A stretch of DNA of 64,000 nt. It comes from Flavobacteriaceae bacterium. GTDB lineage: Bacteria; Bacteroidota; Bacteroidia; Flavobacteriales; Flavobacteriaceae. A program made the position numbers and the translations under genes. Below are positions 1 to 9,276 of this stretch, one piece after another. Each line of letters begins with the position of its first letter. Within the stretch, counting starts at the first letter, position 1. The stretch lies in NCBI GenBank assembly GCA_018402135.1, contig JAGYJF010000002.1, positions 62,001 through 126,000 of the forward strand, written 5' to 3'. The notes below the pieces were generated by a model, which had not been told where the DNA came from, searched no databases, and saw only the letters and a list, made by a program, of their open reading frames with translations.

Positions 1-331
1 CCAAATCTTCTTCGGTTAAAGCATTTATCGCTTCAAAAAAGCAATCCCAGCCTTTCTTCCAAATGCTTATGAGCTTGTCTTTAGTGATAAATTCATGTTC
101 AAACTCAGCGTCTCGCTCGCGCCAAGTTTTTTCACCATCTTCGGTAAACATGTTGGTCCAACGACTTAACATATTGCCTGAAATGTGCTTAGCAATGGTA
201 GCAATACTGTTGGTTTCTTTTGAATATTGCCTGTTTAGCTCTTCATCGGTGAGTCTGTCAAAAGTTTTGTCCGCTAAACTTTTAAAGTGGTTAAGTTGTT
301 TTATAACACTATTAAGATACATGTTTTCCAT
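1..331 (-). CDS. DUF1572 / DinB-like protein, C-terminus cut by window edge
   Basis: This frame is not in the ORF track because it runs off the left edge. Read on the minus strand from the ATG at 331 it stays open for about 110 codons and begins MENMYLNSVIKQLNHFKSL, followed by KHISGNMLSRWTNMFTEDGEK. That layout (helical start, then a histidine and a tryptophan-rich segment) matches DUF1572 proteins of the DinB four-helix-bundle superfamily, which are usually about 150-170 residues, so roughly a third is missing. DinB-like proteins often bind a metal through histidines, but no enzyme activity can be assigned. The plus-strand ORF 63-347 is its shadow. The family is fairly likely; the function is unknown. 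Confidence 0.72.
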   Translation of the reverse strand, partial: MENMYLNSVIKQLNHFKSLADKTFDRLTDEELNRQYSKETNSIATIAKHISGNMLSRWTNMFTEDGEKTWRERDAEFEHEFITKDKLISIWKKGWDCFFEAINALTEEDL

Positions 332-358
332 TATGGTAGGGGAGTAGGGGATTTCATC

Positions 359-838
359 TTACTCGCTTTTCACAAACTCTAAGGCTGCGCCATTAATACA
401 ATGCCTTTTGCCCGTTGTGTTTTTTGGACCATCGTTAAATACATGTCCCAAATGTCCACCACAAGTGGCACAATGTTCCTCGGTACGGGCATAACCTAAA
501 TCGTAATCGGTTGAAAAAGCCACATTGCCTTTGATTTCTCTATCAAAGCTTGGCCAGCCAGTTCCTGAGTCAAATTTATATTCACTTTTAAATAAAGGTG
601 TTTCACAGGCGGCACAAACATAAATACCAGGTTCTTCGTTCTTGTTTAATGGACTGGTAAATGGTCTTTCAGTTCCTGCTTCTCTTAAAACACGGTATTG
701 TAAATCAGTCAACTGAGCTTTCCATTCGGCTTCTGTTTTGGTGATTTTGTAAGTAGCGGCGGATACTTCTTTTTGTTGAGCGTTTCCGTTACAATTCAAC
801 AAAATACTAGTAAACAGTAATAAGGATAATTTCTTCAT
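359..838 (-). CDS. msrB: Peptide-methionine (R)-S-oxide reductase, exported
   Basis: Reduces methionine-R-sulfoxide in damaged proteins. The 159-residue product starts with a hydrophobic signal segment (MKKLSLLLFTSILLNCNGNAQ) that may be cleaved as a secreted or lipoprotein signal, so it probably works in the periplasm. The MsrB fold follows: a zinc pair CxxC (YVCAACETPLF), the GTGWPSF substrate loop, the second zinc pair (HCATCGGHLGHVF) and the catalytic-cysteine segment KRHCINGAALEF. All hallmark residues are present. It is transcribed alone, and the start is the first ATG before the signal peptide. The divergent region up to 1078 probably holds its promoter; a TATATTTA-like -7 box lies just upstream on the minus strand. 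Confidence 0.95.
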   Translation of the reverse strand: MKKLSLLLFTSILLNCNGNAQQKEVSAATYKITKTEAEWKAQLTDLQYRVLREAGTERPFTSPLNKNEEPGIYVCAACETPLFKSEYKFDSGTGWPSFDREIKGNVAFSTDYDLGYARTEEHCATCGGHLGHVFNDGPKNTTGKRHCINGAALEFVKSE

Positions 839-1077
839 AGTTAATTTTTGGATAAATATAAGTTGGATGGAATTAATAAATTCAGCATTTAACCAAATAT
901 TAATATTGATTTTAGTCGCTATACAATGGATAATTTCCTATTTTTATAATCTTATTGTCAAACTATCTCTTTACTAAATATAAGTCGTTAAATTTTCTGT
1001 AAAAACTAAAAAAAATTACAGTTAAAAAGCTGATGGATGTTTTAAAATGGGATTTAAAATAAACCACAACCAACCTA

Positions 1078-2283
1078 ATGAAGGTATTGTTATACACAAA
1101 AGAATTTCCGCCAAATGTTTACGGTGGTGCCGGTGTTCATATTGAGTATTTATCTAGAGAATTGGCAAAATTAATGCAAGTTGAAGTGCGCTGCTTTGGA
1201 GAACAAGACGCGCATGATGGAACGCTATCTGTTAAGGGAATATCATTAAATGGGGATGACTTTAAATCATCTGAAGCCCAATTGCAAGCAATATTTAAAA
1301 CCTTGCAAACAAATATTTTAATGAATGCAGATACCACCGATGCGCAGTTGGTACATTGCCACACTTGGTATGCACAATTTGCGGGTATTATTGCCAAGTT
1401 GTGCTATGGTATTCCATTGGTAATCACTACGCATTCGTTGGAACCATTACGCCCATGGAAGCGCGAACAGCTAGGTAGAGGTTATGACATGTCGTCATGG
1501 ATTGAAAAAACCGCCATTGAAATGGCCGATGCGGTAATTGCCGTTTCCAAGGAAACTAAGCAGGAAGTGCTTCAATATTTTAATGTAGACGAAAAAAAAG
1601 TAAAGGTTATTTACAATGGTATCGATTTAAAACAATACGTCGCCACATCTGAGACCTCTGTTTTGGATAAATATGGAATTGATAAAATAAAACCCTACGT
1701 TTTATTTGTTGGCCGAATCACACGCCAAAAAGGTATCATTCACTTGGTAAATGCCATAAAGTATTTAGACGAAAACATTCAAATAGTGTTGTGTGCTGGC
1801 GCACCCGATACGCCAGAGATTGCCAAAGAAATGGAAATTAGCGTTAATGCTGCAAGAAAGGAAAGAAGCAATATTTTTTGGATTGATGAAATGTTGGATA
1901 AGCCAAGTGTTATTCAATTGTATTCGCACGCCGATGTATTTTGTTGTCCATCTATTTACGAACCTTTTGGTATTATAAATATTGAAGCCATGGCCTGCAA
2001 TACCGCTGTAGTTGCAAGTGCTGTTGGTGGTATTAAAGAAGTAGTGGTTGATGGCGAAACGGGAATATTAGTACCACTTGAACAGCAAAAAGAAGCGCCT
2101 TTTGAGCCTGTGAATCCAGATCAGTTTTCTAGGGATTTGGCAAGTGCCGTCAATACAATAGTTCAGGATAAACCGCTTAGAGAAACCATGGCAAAAAATG
2201 GTAGAAAACGGGTAGAAGAAACTTTTGACTGGGTGGCCATTGCAGAAGAAACTAAATTACTATACAATCAATTAATTGACTAA
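1078..2283 (+). CDS. glgM: GT4 glycosyltransferase, GlgM/actinobacterial-type GlgA
   Basis: This 401-residue GT-B glycosyltransferase is of the kind annotated as glycogen synthase, Corynebacterium family. In mycobacteria the family member GlgM joins ADP-glucose and glucose-1-phosphate to give maltose-1-phosphate. Visible marks are the N-terminal donor loop VYGGAGVH (about residue 15), HCHTWY (about 95), the very characteristic HSLEPLRPWKREQLGRGY (about 120), GRITRQKG (about 213) and the EPFGIINIEA nucleotide-sugar site near 297. From memory, these blocks closely match mycobacterial GlgM. It is much shorter than classic GT5 GlgA (about 480). The next gene, glgC, starts 2 bp after the stop and makes the ADP-glucose donor; glgE, which uses maltose-1-phosphate, follows. 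GlgM activity is therefore the favoured inference, with plain glycogen synthase the alternative. Confidence 0.85.
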   Translation: MKVLLYTKEFPPNVYGGAGVHIEYLSRELAKLMQVEVRCFGEQDAHDGTLSVKGISLNGDDFKSSEAQLQAIFKTLQTNILMNADTTDAQLVHCHTWYAQFAGIIAKLCYGIPLVITTHSLEPLRPWKREQLGRGYDMSSWIEKTAIEMADAVIAVSKETKQEVLQYFNVDEKKVKVIYNGIDLKQYVATSETSVLDKYGIDKIKPYVLFVGRITRQKGIIHLVNAIKYLDENIQIVLCAGAPDTPEIAKEMEISVNAARKERSNIFWIDEMLDKPSVIQLYSHADVFCCPSIYEPFGIINIEAMACNTAVVASAVGGIKEVVVDGETGILVPLEQQKEAPFEPVNPDQFSRDLASAVNTIVQDKPLRETMAKNGRKRVEETFDWVAIAEETKLLYNQLID

Positions 2284-2285
2284 TT

Positions 2286-3551
2286 ATGTACAACGACAAG
2301 GTAATAAATATTATTTTAGGTGGCGGACAAGGTTCGCGATTATTTCCCTTAACCGAAAAACGTTCCAAGCCAGCTGTTGCCATCGCAGGTAAATATAGGC
2401 TTGTAGATATTCCCATTTCAAATTGCATTAATTGCGGACTTAAACGAATGTATGTTTTAACACAGTTTAATTCAGCTTCGTTAAACAAACATATTAAAAA
2501 CACCTACCATTTTAGTTTCTTTAGCGAGGCGTTTGTGGATGTGTTAGCTGCAGAACAAACAATCACAAGTGATAAGTGGTTTCAAGGTACCGCCGATGCA
2601 GTACGTCAAAGTATGCACCACTTTTTAAACCACGATTTTGAATATGCCTTAATACTTTCGGGAGATCAACTTTATCAAATGGATTTTAACGAAATGATTC
2701 AACAACATATCAATTCCAAAGCACATATTTCTATCGCTACACAACCGGTTCATGCCAAAGAAGCCACAGCATTTGGAATTTTAAAATCGGATGCCAATCA
2801 GTTAATTACCTCTTTTATTGAAAAACCATCTTCAGAAGAATTGCCGGGTTGGGAATCGGAAGTGGCCGAAGAAATGAAAAATGAAGGCAGAGAATATTTG
2901 GCATCCATGGGTATTTACATCTTTAACAGAGATGTTTTGATTAATTTGATGAGCAATCCAAATACGGTTGATTTTGGAAAGGAAATTATACCGCGGTCTA
3001 TTCATACCCACAAAGTAGTGAGTTATCAATATCCAGGTTATTGGACAGATATAGGTAGCATTGAATCCTTTTTTGAAGCCAATCTGGGACTTACAGATGA
3101 CATTCCAAAATTCAACCTTTACGATAAAGAGAAACGCATTTACACCCGCGCCAGAATGCTGCCTACTTCTAAAATCAGTAATACCAGTCTAAAAAATGCG
3201 GTTATTGCTGAAGGTTGTATCATACATGCCTCTAAAATTGAGCGGTCGGTTATTGGTATTCGGTCTAGAATAGGAAAAGATTCCATTGTCTTAAACACCT
3301 ATATTATGGGTAATGACGAGTATGAAACCCTTGAGGAAATTGCTTCAAACAATATTGAAATTTTATTAGGCGTTGGCGAGCGCTGTGTAATCAATAATGC
3401 CATTATTGATAAAAATTGCCGCATTGGTGACGATGTTCAAATAGTTGGCGGATCGCATCTTGAGGATACAGAAACCGATAAGTATATTATAAAGGATGGT
3501 ATTGTGGTTGTTAAAAAGGACGCCATTATTCCTAAAGGATACGTAATTTGA
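2286..3551 (+). CDS. glgC: Glucose-1-phosphate adenylyltransferase
   Basis: Makes ADP-glucose from glucose-1-phosphate and ATP, the committed step of bacterial glucan synthesis. The 421-residue protein has the nucleotide-binding signature GGGQGSRLFPLTEKRSKPAV at residues 12-31, the RLVDIPISNCINCG block, the catalytic-site region GDQLYQMDF, FIEKP for glucose-1-phosphate binding and GYWTDIGSIESFFEAN. A left-handed beta-helix C-terminal domain follows (isoleucine-rich hexapeptides such as NAVIAEGCIIHASKIERSVIGIRSRIG). Length is normal. It starts 2 bp after glgM, so the two are almost certainly cotranscribed. Confidence 0.96.
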   Translation: MYNDKVINIILGGGQGSRLFPLTEKRSKPAVAIAGKYRLVDIPISNCINCGLKRMYVLTQFNSASLNKHIKNTYHFSFFSEAFVDVLAAEQTITSDKWFQGTADAVRQSMHHFLNHDFEYALILSGDQLYQMDFNEMIQQHINSKAHISIATQPVHAKEATAFGILKSDANQLITSFIEKPSSEELPGWESEVAEEMKNEGREYLASMGIYIFNRDVLINLMSNPNTVDFGKEIIPRSIHTHKVVSYQYPGYWTDIGSIESFFEANLGLTDDIPKFNLYDKEKRIYTRARMLPTSKISNTSLKNAVIAEGCIIHASKIERSVIGIRSRIGKDSIVLNTYIMGNDEYETLEEIASNNIEILLGVGERCVINNAIIDKNCRIGDDVQIVGGSHLEDTETDKYIIKDGIVVVKKDAIIPKGYVI

Positions 3552-3636
3552 TAGGTGGCTTTCGTATTTCAATTTTTATAAAATAGGTTATACTGTAATT
3601 TCATTATTTTTACTCAAAATTTTTATATTTTTTTTC

Positions 3637-5574
3637 ATGCAAAATCAAAAACGCGTTGTTATAGATTATGTTTCACCACAATTGAATAATGGTGAGTTTT
3701 TTATTAAAAGAGTTGTAAATGAAGTCGTGCATGTACAGGCCCATGTTTTGGTAGATGGGCATGATGTAATTGCCGCATCGGTATTGTACAAGCATGAAAA
3801 AGAAAAAGCCTGGCAGGAAGTTCGCTTACACCATACTGTTAATGACGAATGGCAAGGTAGTTTTTCAGTTGAAAAGCAAGGTTTCTACATTTATAAAGTA
3901 GAAGGTTGGGTTGATTATGCACTCAACTGGCAACATGGTATAGAACGCAAAATTGATGACAAGCAACATGTAAAGTCAGAGCTTTTGGAAGGAATAGAAT
4001 TACTAAAACCTCTATTACATAATTCCACCAAAGATGAATCAAGTTACCTTCAACATTGCATAGATATATTTTCAAACGAAGCACAATATTCACAAGCAAT
4101 AGTTGAAGCAAAAAGTGAACGATTACATCATATCTTACTAAAATACCCGGAAAAACATTTGGTAAACACCTCAAAAGATTATCGGGTTTATGTCGATAGA
4201 CTAAAGGCAATATTTAGCACTTGGTATGAGTTTTTTCCGCGTTCAGCTTCGGAACATAAAGACGCGCATGGTACATTTAAAGACTGTGAACGCTTACTGC
4301 CTCGAGTAGCAGATATGGGATTTGATGTGTTGTATTTTCCACCTGTGCATCCTATTGGAGAAGTGAATAGAAAAGGTAAAAATAATACTACTGAAGCCAA
4401 GGACGGCGATGTTGGTTCGGCATGGGGAATTGGTTCTCAATATGGTGGACATAAAGATTTACATCCGCAATTGGGCTCGATAGACGATTTTAAAAATCTT
4501 ATTGCAAAAGCGAAAGACTTAGGCATTGAAATTGCCATGGATTACGCGCTACAGGCAGCACCTGATCATCCTTGGGTTAAAAGTCATCCACAATGGTTTA
4601 AATGGCGCCCTGACGGTACCGTTCAATACGCTGAAAATCCACCCAAAAAATACCAAGACATTCTTCCTATTTATTGGGAAACTGAAGATTACAAGAATCT
4701 TTGGAAAGAATGTTTAGATACTTTATTCTATTGGATAGACTGTGGTATCAATGTATTTAGGGTTGATAATCCACATACCAAACCGTATTATTTTTGGAAT
4801 TGGATTATCGATGAAGTAAAGAAAAAACATCCAGATGTGCTGTTTTTAGCCGAAGCATTTACCAGACCAAAAGTAATGCACCAATTAGCCAAACAAGGGT
4901 ATACCCAATCTTATACTTATTTTACTTGGCGTGACAGTAAGCACGACTTAATCCAATATATTGAAGAACTCACCAAAACCGATCAGCGCGAATATATGCG
5001 TCCCAATTTTTGGCCTAATACACCAGATATCAACCCGTATCATTTGCAAGGTGCTAACGAATCTAAGTACATTCAACGTTATGTTCTGGCAGCAACTTTA
5101 AGTTCTAATATTGGTATTTACGGTCCCGTTTATGAGCAAATGATTAGCGACGCTATTCCTGGTAGAGAAGAATACCTTAACTCTGAAAAGTTTCAAATTT
5201 ATAATTACGATTGGTTTAAAGAAAATAAACTAACAACCATCATAACAAAAGTAAATAAAATACGACATCAACATCCTGCACTACAGCAAACCAATAACAT
5301 TAAATTTTGCCATATTGAAAACAACAATTTAATGGCATTTTATAAATGGGATGATGCTAAAACAAACGAATTGTTGATAATTATTAGTTTAGATCCTTAT
5401 TACGCACAACAAGGTACAGTACAGTTACCACTCGCAGATATGGGTATCACCACAGGCCATCATTTAGTGGTTAAAGACTTAATTACTTCTAGTAGTTATA
5501 CTTGGCATAACGAGTGGAATTTTGTAGAGTTGCACCCAACATTACCGTTTCATATCTTTAGTATTCACAAATAA
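3637..5574 (+). CDS. glgE: Alpha-1,4-glucan:maltose-1-phosphate maltosyltransferase
   Basis: GlgE (GH13_3) transfers maltose from maltose-1-phosphate onto an alpha-1,4-glucan chain. The 645-residue protein has the usual N-terminal beta-sandwich (about 1-110), a helical insert and the catalytic barrel. The conserved active-site segments are intact: nucleophile in FRVDNPHTKP (Asp377), acid/base in FLAEAFTRP (Glu406) and the third carboxylate in RPNFWPNTPDIN (Asp464). HPIGEVNRKGKNN is also typical. It begins 85 bp after glgC, a gap that may hold an extra promoter, and ends 2 bp before the maltokinase start. Its neighbours supply both routes to its substrate: GlgM directly, and maltokinase by phosphorylating maltose. 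Confidence 0.95.
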   Translation: MQNQKRVVIDYVSPQLNNGEFFIKRVVNEVVHVQAHVLVDGHDVIAASVLYKHEKEKAWQEVRLHHTVNDEWQGSFSVEKQGFYIYKVEGWVDYALNWQHGIERKIDDKQHVKSELLEGIELLKPLLHNSTKDESSYLQHCIDIFSNEAQYSQAIVEAKSERLHHILLKYPEKHLVNTSKDYRVYVDRLKAIFSTWYEFFPRSASEHKDAHGTFKDCERLLPRVADMGFDVLYFPPVHPIGEVNRKGKNNTTEAKDGDVGSAWGIGSQYGGHKDLHPQLGSIDDFKNLIAKAKDLGIEIAMDYALQAAPDHPWVKSHPQWFKWRPDGTVQYAENPPKKYQDILPIYWETEDYKNLWKECLDTLFYWIDCGINVFRVDNPHTKPYYFWNWIIDEVKKKHPDVLFLAEAFTRPKVMHQLAKQGYTQSYTYFTWRDSKHDLIQYIEELTKTDQREYMRPNFWPNTPDINPYHLQGANESKYIQRYVLAATLSSNIGIYGPVYEQMISDAIPGREEYLNSEKFQIYNYDWFKENKLTTIITKVNKIRHQHPALQQTNNIKFCHIENNNLMAFYKWDDAKTNELLIIISLDPYYAQQGTVQLPLADMGITTGHHLVVKDLITSSSYTWHNEWNFVELHPTLPFHIFSIHK

Positions 5575-5576
5575 GT

Positions 5577-5912
5577 ATGGCAAAATCAAAACCAAATACC
5601 ACCAGCCTTCAACCACCTTATAATTTTGATGTGGAATGGAATGAGTTAATGGAAAACGAAGATTTTGTAAAGGTTTTCCTTTCAGATGTTTTAGAAGATT
5701 ACATTGTTAAGCAACGCTGGTACGGTGGTAAAGCGAGCAAATTAAAGTACATTGAATTGTCAGAATTTTTTAAAATTCAGCAGTTTGATGAAGTTTATTA
5801 CGGTCTTATTTTAGAAGTCAATTTTAAGGAAGCCTTTTTCAGCATTATTTTTTGCCAATCGCCTTTGTTTCTGATCCTGATTTTGCAACGGACAATCGAA
5901 TTTTGCCAATAA
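5577..5912 (+). CDS. mak: Maltokinase, N-terminal fragment (frameshifted)
   Basis: First part of the maltokinase reading frame. Residues 1 to about 87 look authentic: VLEDYIVKQRWYGGKASKL is the standard N-terminal cap motif of maltokinase/Pep2 proteins. After EVNFKEAFF the frame degenerates into low-complexity hydrophobic residues and stops at 5912. The proper continuation (QHYFLPIAFVSDPDFATDN) lies in the -1 frame from about 5840. The break sits at a run of five T (5835-5839); a sixth T would restore the frame, and a second T run lies at 5848-5853. Either a base was lost in a homopolymer (real or sequencing error) or the site is recoded. It should be read together with the next entry as one gene, 5577-7207. 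Confidence 0.8.
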   Translation: MAKSKPNTTSLQPPYNFDVEWNELMENEDFVKVFLSDVLEDYIVKQRWYGGKASKLKYIELSEFFKIQQFDEVYYGLILEVNFKEAFFSIIFCQSPLFLILILQRTIEFCQ

Positions 5913-7207
5913 GCATTAAAGGTCAAGAAGGTTTTATCATAGATGCGATAAATCTTGAAGCTTTTAGAAAATTGGTTTTTGAGCGGATTCTTTCAGCCTT
6001 ACCGAACGACAGAACCCACGTTCAGTATCACAAAAGTTTGCTATTTGACAATTGCCAATACGAAACTTCTCGGTTTATGGGATTGGAACAAAGCAATACA
6101 TCTATTGTTTACAACGAAAAGTATGTCATGAAGTTTTTTAGACGCATATATGCCGATAAAAATCCAGATTACGAAATGAGTCGTTTCCTTTCAGAAAAAA
6201 AAGATTTTAAAAATACGCCAGCCTATCTTGGGAGTATCAACATAATTGATTCTGACAATATCAACGTAACCATCGGATTAATGCAAGAAATGGTGCCTAA
6301 TCAGGGCGACGCTTGGGAATATATGTTGAAAGAGCTTCATAAAGTATTTTCGAATATAGAATATAAAAATGTGCGCTTGGAAAGTCTTCCAACAGTGGAA
6401 GATTTTCAACGATTAGATATTAGAGATGTCCCACCTCAAATTATTGATTGGGCTGGATTGAATATTTTTACCAAAATACAAACCTTGGCAAAACGGACTG
6501 CCGAAATGCACATTGCCTTGGGTTCGGAGTTTGAAGACACCAGTTTCACGCCAACGAGATTTAATGGCGATTACACGGTTTGGTTGAAAAACAGGATGCT
6601 TTATCAATTTCAAAACAGACTCAACACCATTGAAAATAATTTTCATAAATTGGATGGTTTGGCGCTTGAATTGGCACAGGAATTTTTAGATCAAAAGAAC
6701 ATTATCAGAAAACGTTTTGTGAATTTTGATTGGACCAAGCTTAAAGGTGAACGATTGCGAGTTCATGGTGATTACCACTTGGGACAAGTCTTGGTCAAGG
6801 ATGATGATTTTTATATTCTCGATTTTGAAGGTGAACCCGAAAGCACGATCCGCGACCGTAAAGTAAAACAACCACCACTTAAAGATGTTGCTGGAATGTT
6901 TAGATCATTTCACTACGCTATTTACGCTACAATTTTTAATAATGCTTTACAATACAAACAAGAACAAGATATGCTGTTTCAATACGGTGAAATTCTATAT
7001 CAGTATTTAGTAGGTGTTTTTCTCGGGACCTACATTATTGAGGTTCAAAATGGGAACATCAATATAGGCTACCACCAAGAGCGTATGTTTCTACTTAAAT
7101 ATTCCCTTTTAGAAAAGGCTGTTTACGAGTTAGGCTATGAACTTAATTCGCGTCCGCGCTGGGCAGTAATCCCATTGAAGGGAATTTCAAATATTATAAA
7201 CCACTAA
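5852..7207 (+). CDS. mak: Maltokinase, main C-terminal part (frameshifted)
   Basis: Maltokinase phosphorylates maltose with ATP to alpha-maltose-1-phosphate, the GlgE substrate. This 451-residue ORF carries the eukaryotic-kinase-like body: SIVYNEKYVMKFFRRI (ATP-site lysine region), the catalytic loop LRVHGDYHLGQVLV and the metal-binding YILDFEGEPESTIRDRKVKQPPLKDVAGM. The listed start is a TTG inside the conserved sequence, not a real start; the N-terminal cap is in the preceding frame, so the intact gene would be 5577-7207, about 540 residues. It sits between glgE (2 bp) and glgB (3 bp), as in actinobacterial GlgE operons. No treS, often fused to or beside mak, is present here. Confidence 0.85.
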   Translation: MPIAFVSDPDFATDNRILPISIKGQEGFIIDAINLEAFRKLVFERILSALPNDRTHVQYHKSLLFDNCQYETSRFMGLEQSNTSIVYNEKYVMKFFRRIYADKNPDYEMSRFLSEKKDFKNTPAYLGSINIIDSDNINVTIGLMQEMVPNQGDAWEYMLKELHKVFSNIEYKNVRLESLPTVEDFQRLDIRDVPPQIIDWAGLNIFTKIQTLAKRTAEMHIALGSEFEDTSFTPTRFNGDYTVWLKNRMLYQFQNRLNTIENNFHKLDGLALELAQEFLDQKNIIRKRFVNFDWTKLKGERLRVHGDYHLGQVLVKDDDFYILDFEGEPESTIRDRKVKQPPLKDVAGMFRSFHYAIYATIFNNALQYKQEQDMLFQYGEILYQYLVGVFLGTYIIEVQNGNINIGYHQERMFLLKYSLLEKAVYELGYELNSRPRWAVIPLKGISNIINH

Positions 7208-7210
7208 TTT

Positions 7211-9121
7211 ATGGCAGAAGTTATAGTACATAGTTTGTTTTCAGAATTCGATATCAATTTATTTAAATCAGGTAAACATTACAGATTATATGAAAAATTT
7301 GGTTCGCATATAACAAACTTGGACGGAATAGAAGGCACTTATTTCGCTGTTTGGGCGCCCAGTGCAAAAGTGGTTTCGGTAGTTGGGGATTTTAATTACT
7401 GGTTAGAAGGCGAACACCGACTTAACGTGAGATGGGATGGCAGCGGGATTTGGGAAGGATTTATACCCAAAGTTGGAAAAGGAAATACGTATAAGTATAA
7501 AATTCAAAGTCATCACAACGATATCAAAACAGAAAAGGCCGATCCTTATGCACGGCGCTGTGAGCATCCACCCAATACAGCTTCGGTAGTTTGGGACGAC
7601 GACTATCAATGGACTGATGACAAATGGATGCAAAAACGAGAAAAGCATAACGCGTTAAATGCACCATACTCGGTATATGAAGTGCATTTAGGTTCTTGGA
7701 AAAGGCAAATTGAAGAAAATAGATTTTTGTCATACACCGAGTTAGCTGATGAATTAGTGGCCTACGTTAAAGACATGAACTTCACACATGTAGAACTCAT
7801 GCCAATAATGGAGTTTCCATACGATCCGTCTTGGGGATATCAGTTAACAGGTTATTTTGCACCAACTTCAAGGTTCGGATATCCTGAGGAGTTTAAACTA
7901 CTGGTTGATAAACTGCATCAAAACGATATCGGTATTATTTTAGATTGGGTACCCTCGCATTTTCCTGAAGATGCGCATGGCTTGGGTTTTTTTGACGGTT
8001 CATGCTTATACGAGCATCCAGACAAACGCAAAGGTTACCATCCAGACTGGAAAAGTCTCATTTTTAACTATGGACGAAATGAGGTAAAATCATTTTTAAT
8101 CAGCAATGCTATTTTTTGGTTGGACCAATACCATGCCGACGGTTTACGGGTTGATGCTGTTGCGTCGATGCTGTTTTTAGATTATTCAAGAGATGAAGGA
8201 GAATGGGAGCCCAACCAGTTTGGAGGTAGAGAAAATCTAGATGCCATCGCTTTTATGAAAGAAATGAACGAAGCGGTTTACAGTAGTTTCCCCGATGTTC
8301 AAACCATTGCAGAAGAATCAACTTCATTTCCAATGGTTTCCAAGCCAACTTTTATAGGTGGATTGGGCTTTGGCATGAAATGGATGATGGGCTGGATGCA
8401 CGATACTTTACAGTATTTTGCAAAAGAACCAATTTACCGAAAGCATCACCAAAACGATTTGACATTTTCAATGACCTATGCTTTTACCGAGAATTTTATG
8501 CTGCCCTTGAGTCATGATGAGGTGGTTTATGGTAAACATTCCATTTTAGGAAGAATGCCAGGCGATGAATGGCAACGTTTTGCAAATTTACGTTTGCTTT
8601 ACAGCTATATGTTTACGCATCCGGGTGCCAAATTACTGTTTCAAGGTGCTGAATTTGGCCAGAGTTCTGAATGGAATTTTCAGGAAAGTCTCGATTGGCA
8701 TTTGTTAGAATATAAACCACATTTAGGTGTACAGTCACTCATTAAGGATTTAAACAGACTTTATAAAAAAGAACCAGCACTATACGACAAACAATTTAGT
8801 GCTGAAGGTTTTGAATGGATAGATTATAACGATTCTGAAAATTCTGTTTTAACTTATATAAGAAAGGCAGATAATCCAGAAAATAATTTGATTATTGCTT
8901 GTAATATGACACCAGTTCCACGCGAAAATTATAGAATAGGCTTGCCTTCAAAGGGTGTTTTAAAAGAAATTTTTAACAGCGATTTAAAAAAATATTACGG
9001 AAGTGGAACGTTTAAAAACAGTGAGATCAAAGCAGAAAAATTGGCACATCAGTACCGAGAATTTTCAACTTCGATAAACATTCCGCCACTTGGATTGTTG
9101 GTTTTTAAATATGAATTTTAA
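7211..9121 (+). CDS. glgB: 1,4-alpha-glucan branching enzyme
   Basis: Introduces alpha-1,6 branches into the growing glucan. The 636-residue protein has an N-terminal CBM48 domain (FAVWAPSAKVVSVVGDFNYW, about residues 45-65), the GH13 barrel and a C-terminal beta domain. Catalytic residues are visible: GLRVDAV (Asp315), IAEESTSFP (Glu368) and LPLSHDEVVYGK (Asp436). PSWGYQLTGYFAPTSRFGYPEEF is the typical branching-enzyme block. It starts 3 bp after maltokinase and closes the tight glgE-mak-glgB run; a 155-bp gap follows. Confidence 0.96.
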   Translation: MAEVIVHSLFSEFDINLFKSGKHYRLYEKFGSHITNLDGIEGTYFAVWAPSAKVVSVVGDFNYWLEGEHRLNVRWDGSGIWEGFIPKVGKGNTYKYKIQSHHNDIKTEKADPYARRCEHPPNTASVVWDDDYQWTDDKWMQKREKHNALNAPYSVYEVHLGSWKRQIEENRFLSYTELADELVAYVKDMNFTHVELMPIMEFPYDPSWGYQLTGYFAPTSRFGYPEEFKLLVDKLHQNDIGIILDWVPSHFPEDAHGLGFFDGSCLYEHPDKRKGYHPDWKSLIFNYGRNEVKSFLISNAIFWLDQYHADGLRVDAVASMLFLDYSRDEGEWEPNQFGGRENLDAIAFMKEMNEAVYSSFPDVQTIAEESTSFPMVSKPTFIGGLGFGMKWMMGWMHDTLQYFAKEPIYRKHHQNDLTFSMTYAFTENFMLPLSHDEVVYGKHSILGRMPGDEWQRFANLRLLYSYMFTHPGAKLLFQGAEFGQSSEWNFQESLDWHLLEYKPHLGVQSLIKDLNRLYKKEPALYDKQFSAEGFEWIDYNDSENSVLTYIRKADNPENNLIIACNMTPVPRENYRIGLPSKGVLKEIFNSDLKKYYGSGTFKNSEIKAEKLAHQYREFSTSINIPPLGLLVFKYEF

Positions 9122-9276
9122 TCTTTGGGTAGTGTTGATTTAATATACAAAATTCATAATATTTACATGTTCAGCCAATTTAATATTACTAAAACGTTAT
9201 AGTTAATAACAAGTGGAAACTAAAATTTCAAAAGTTAAAACAATTCCTTTTTTTTACTCCTTTTAAAAGAAACTGC

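Noticed and set aside
63-347. Plus-strand ORF of 94 aa at the left edge
   Set aside because: It is the shadow of the minus-strand DUF1572-like gene, which has a clear family pattern.
5830-5860. Programmed -1 frameshift in maltokinase as a regulatory device
   Set aside because: The T5 context (gcc ttt ttc) is not a good X XXY YYZ heptamer and no strong hairpin follows; a missing base is the simpler explanation.
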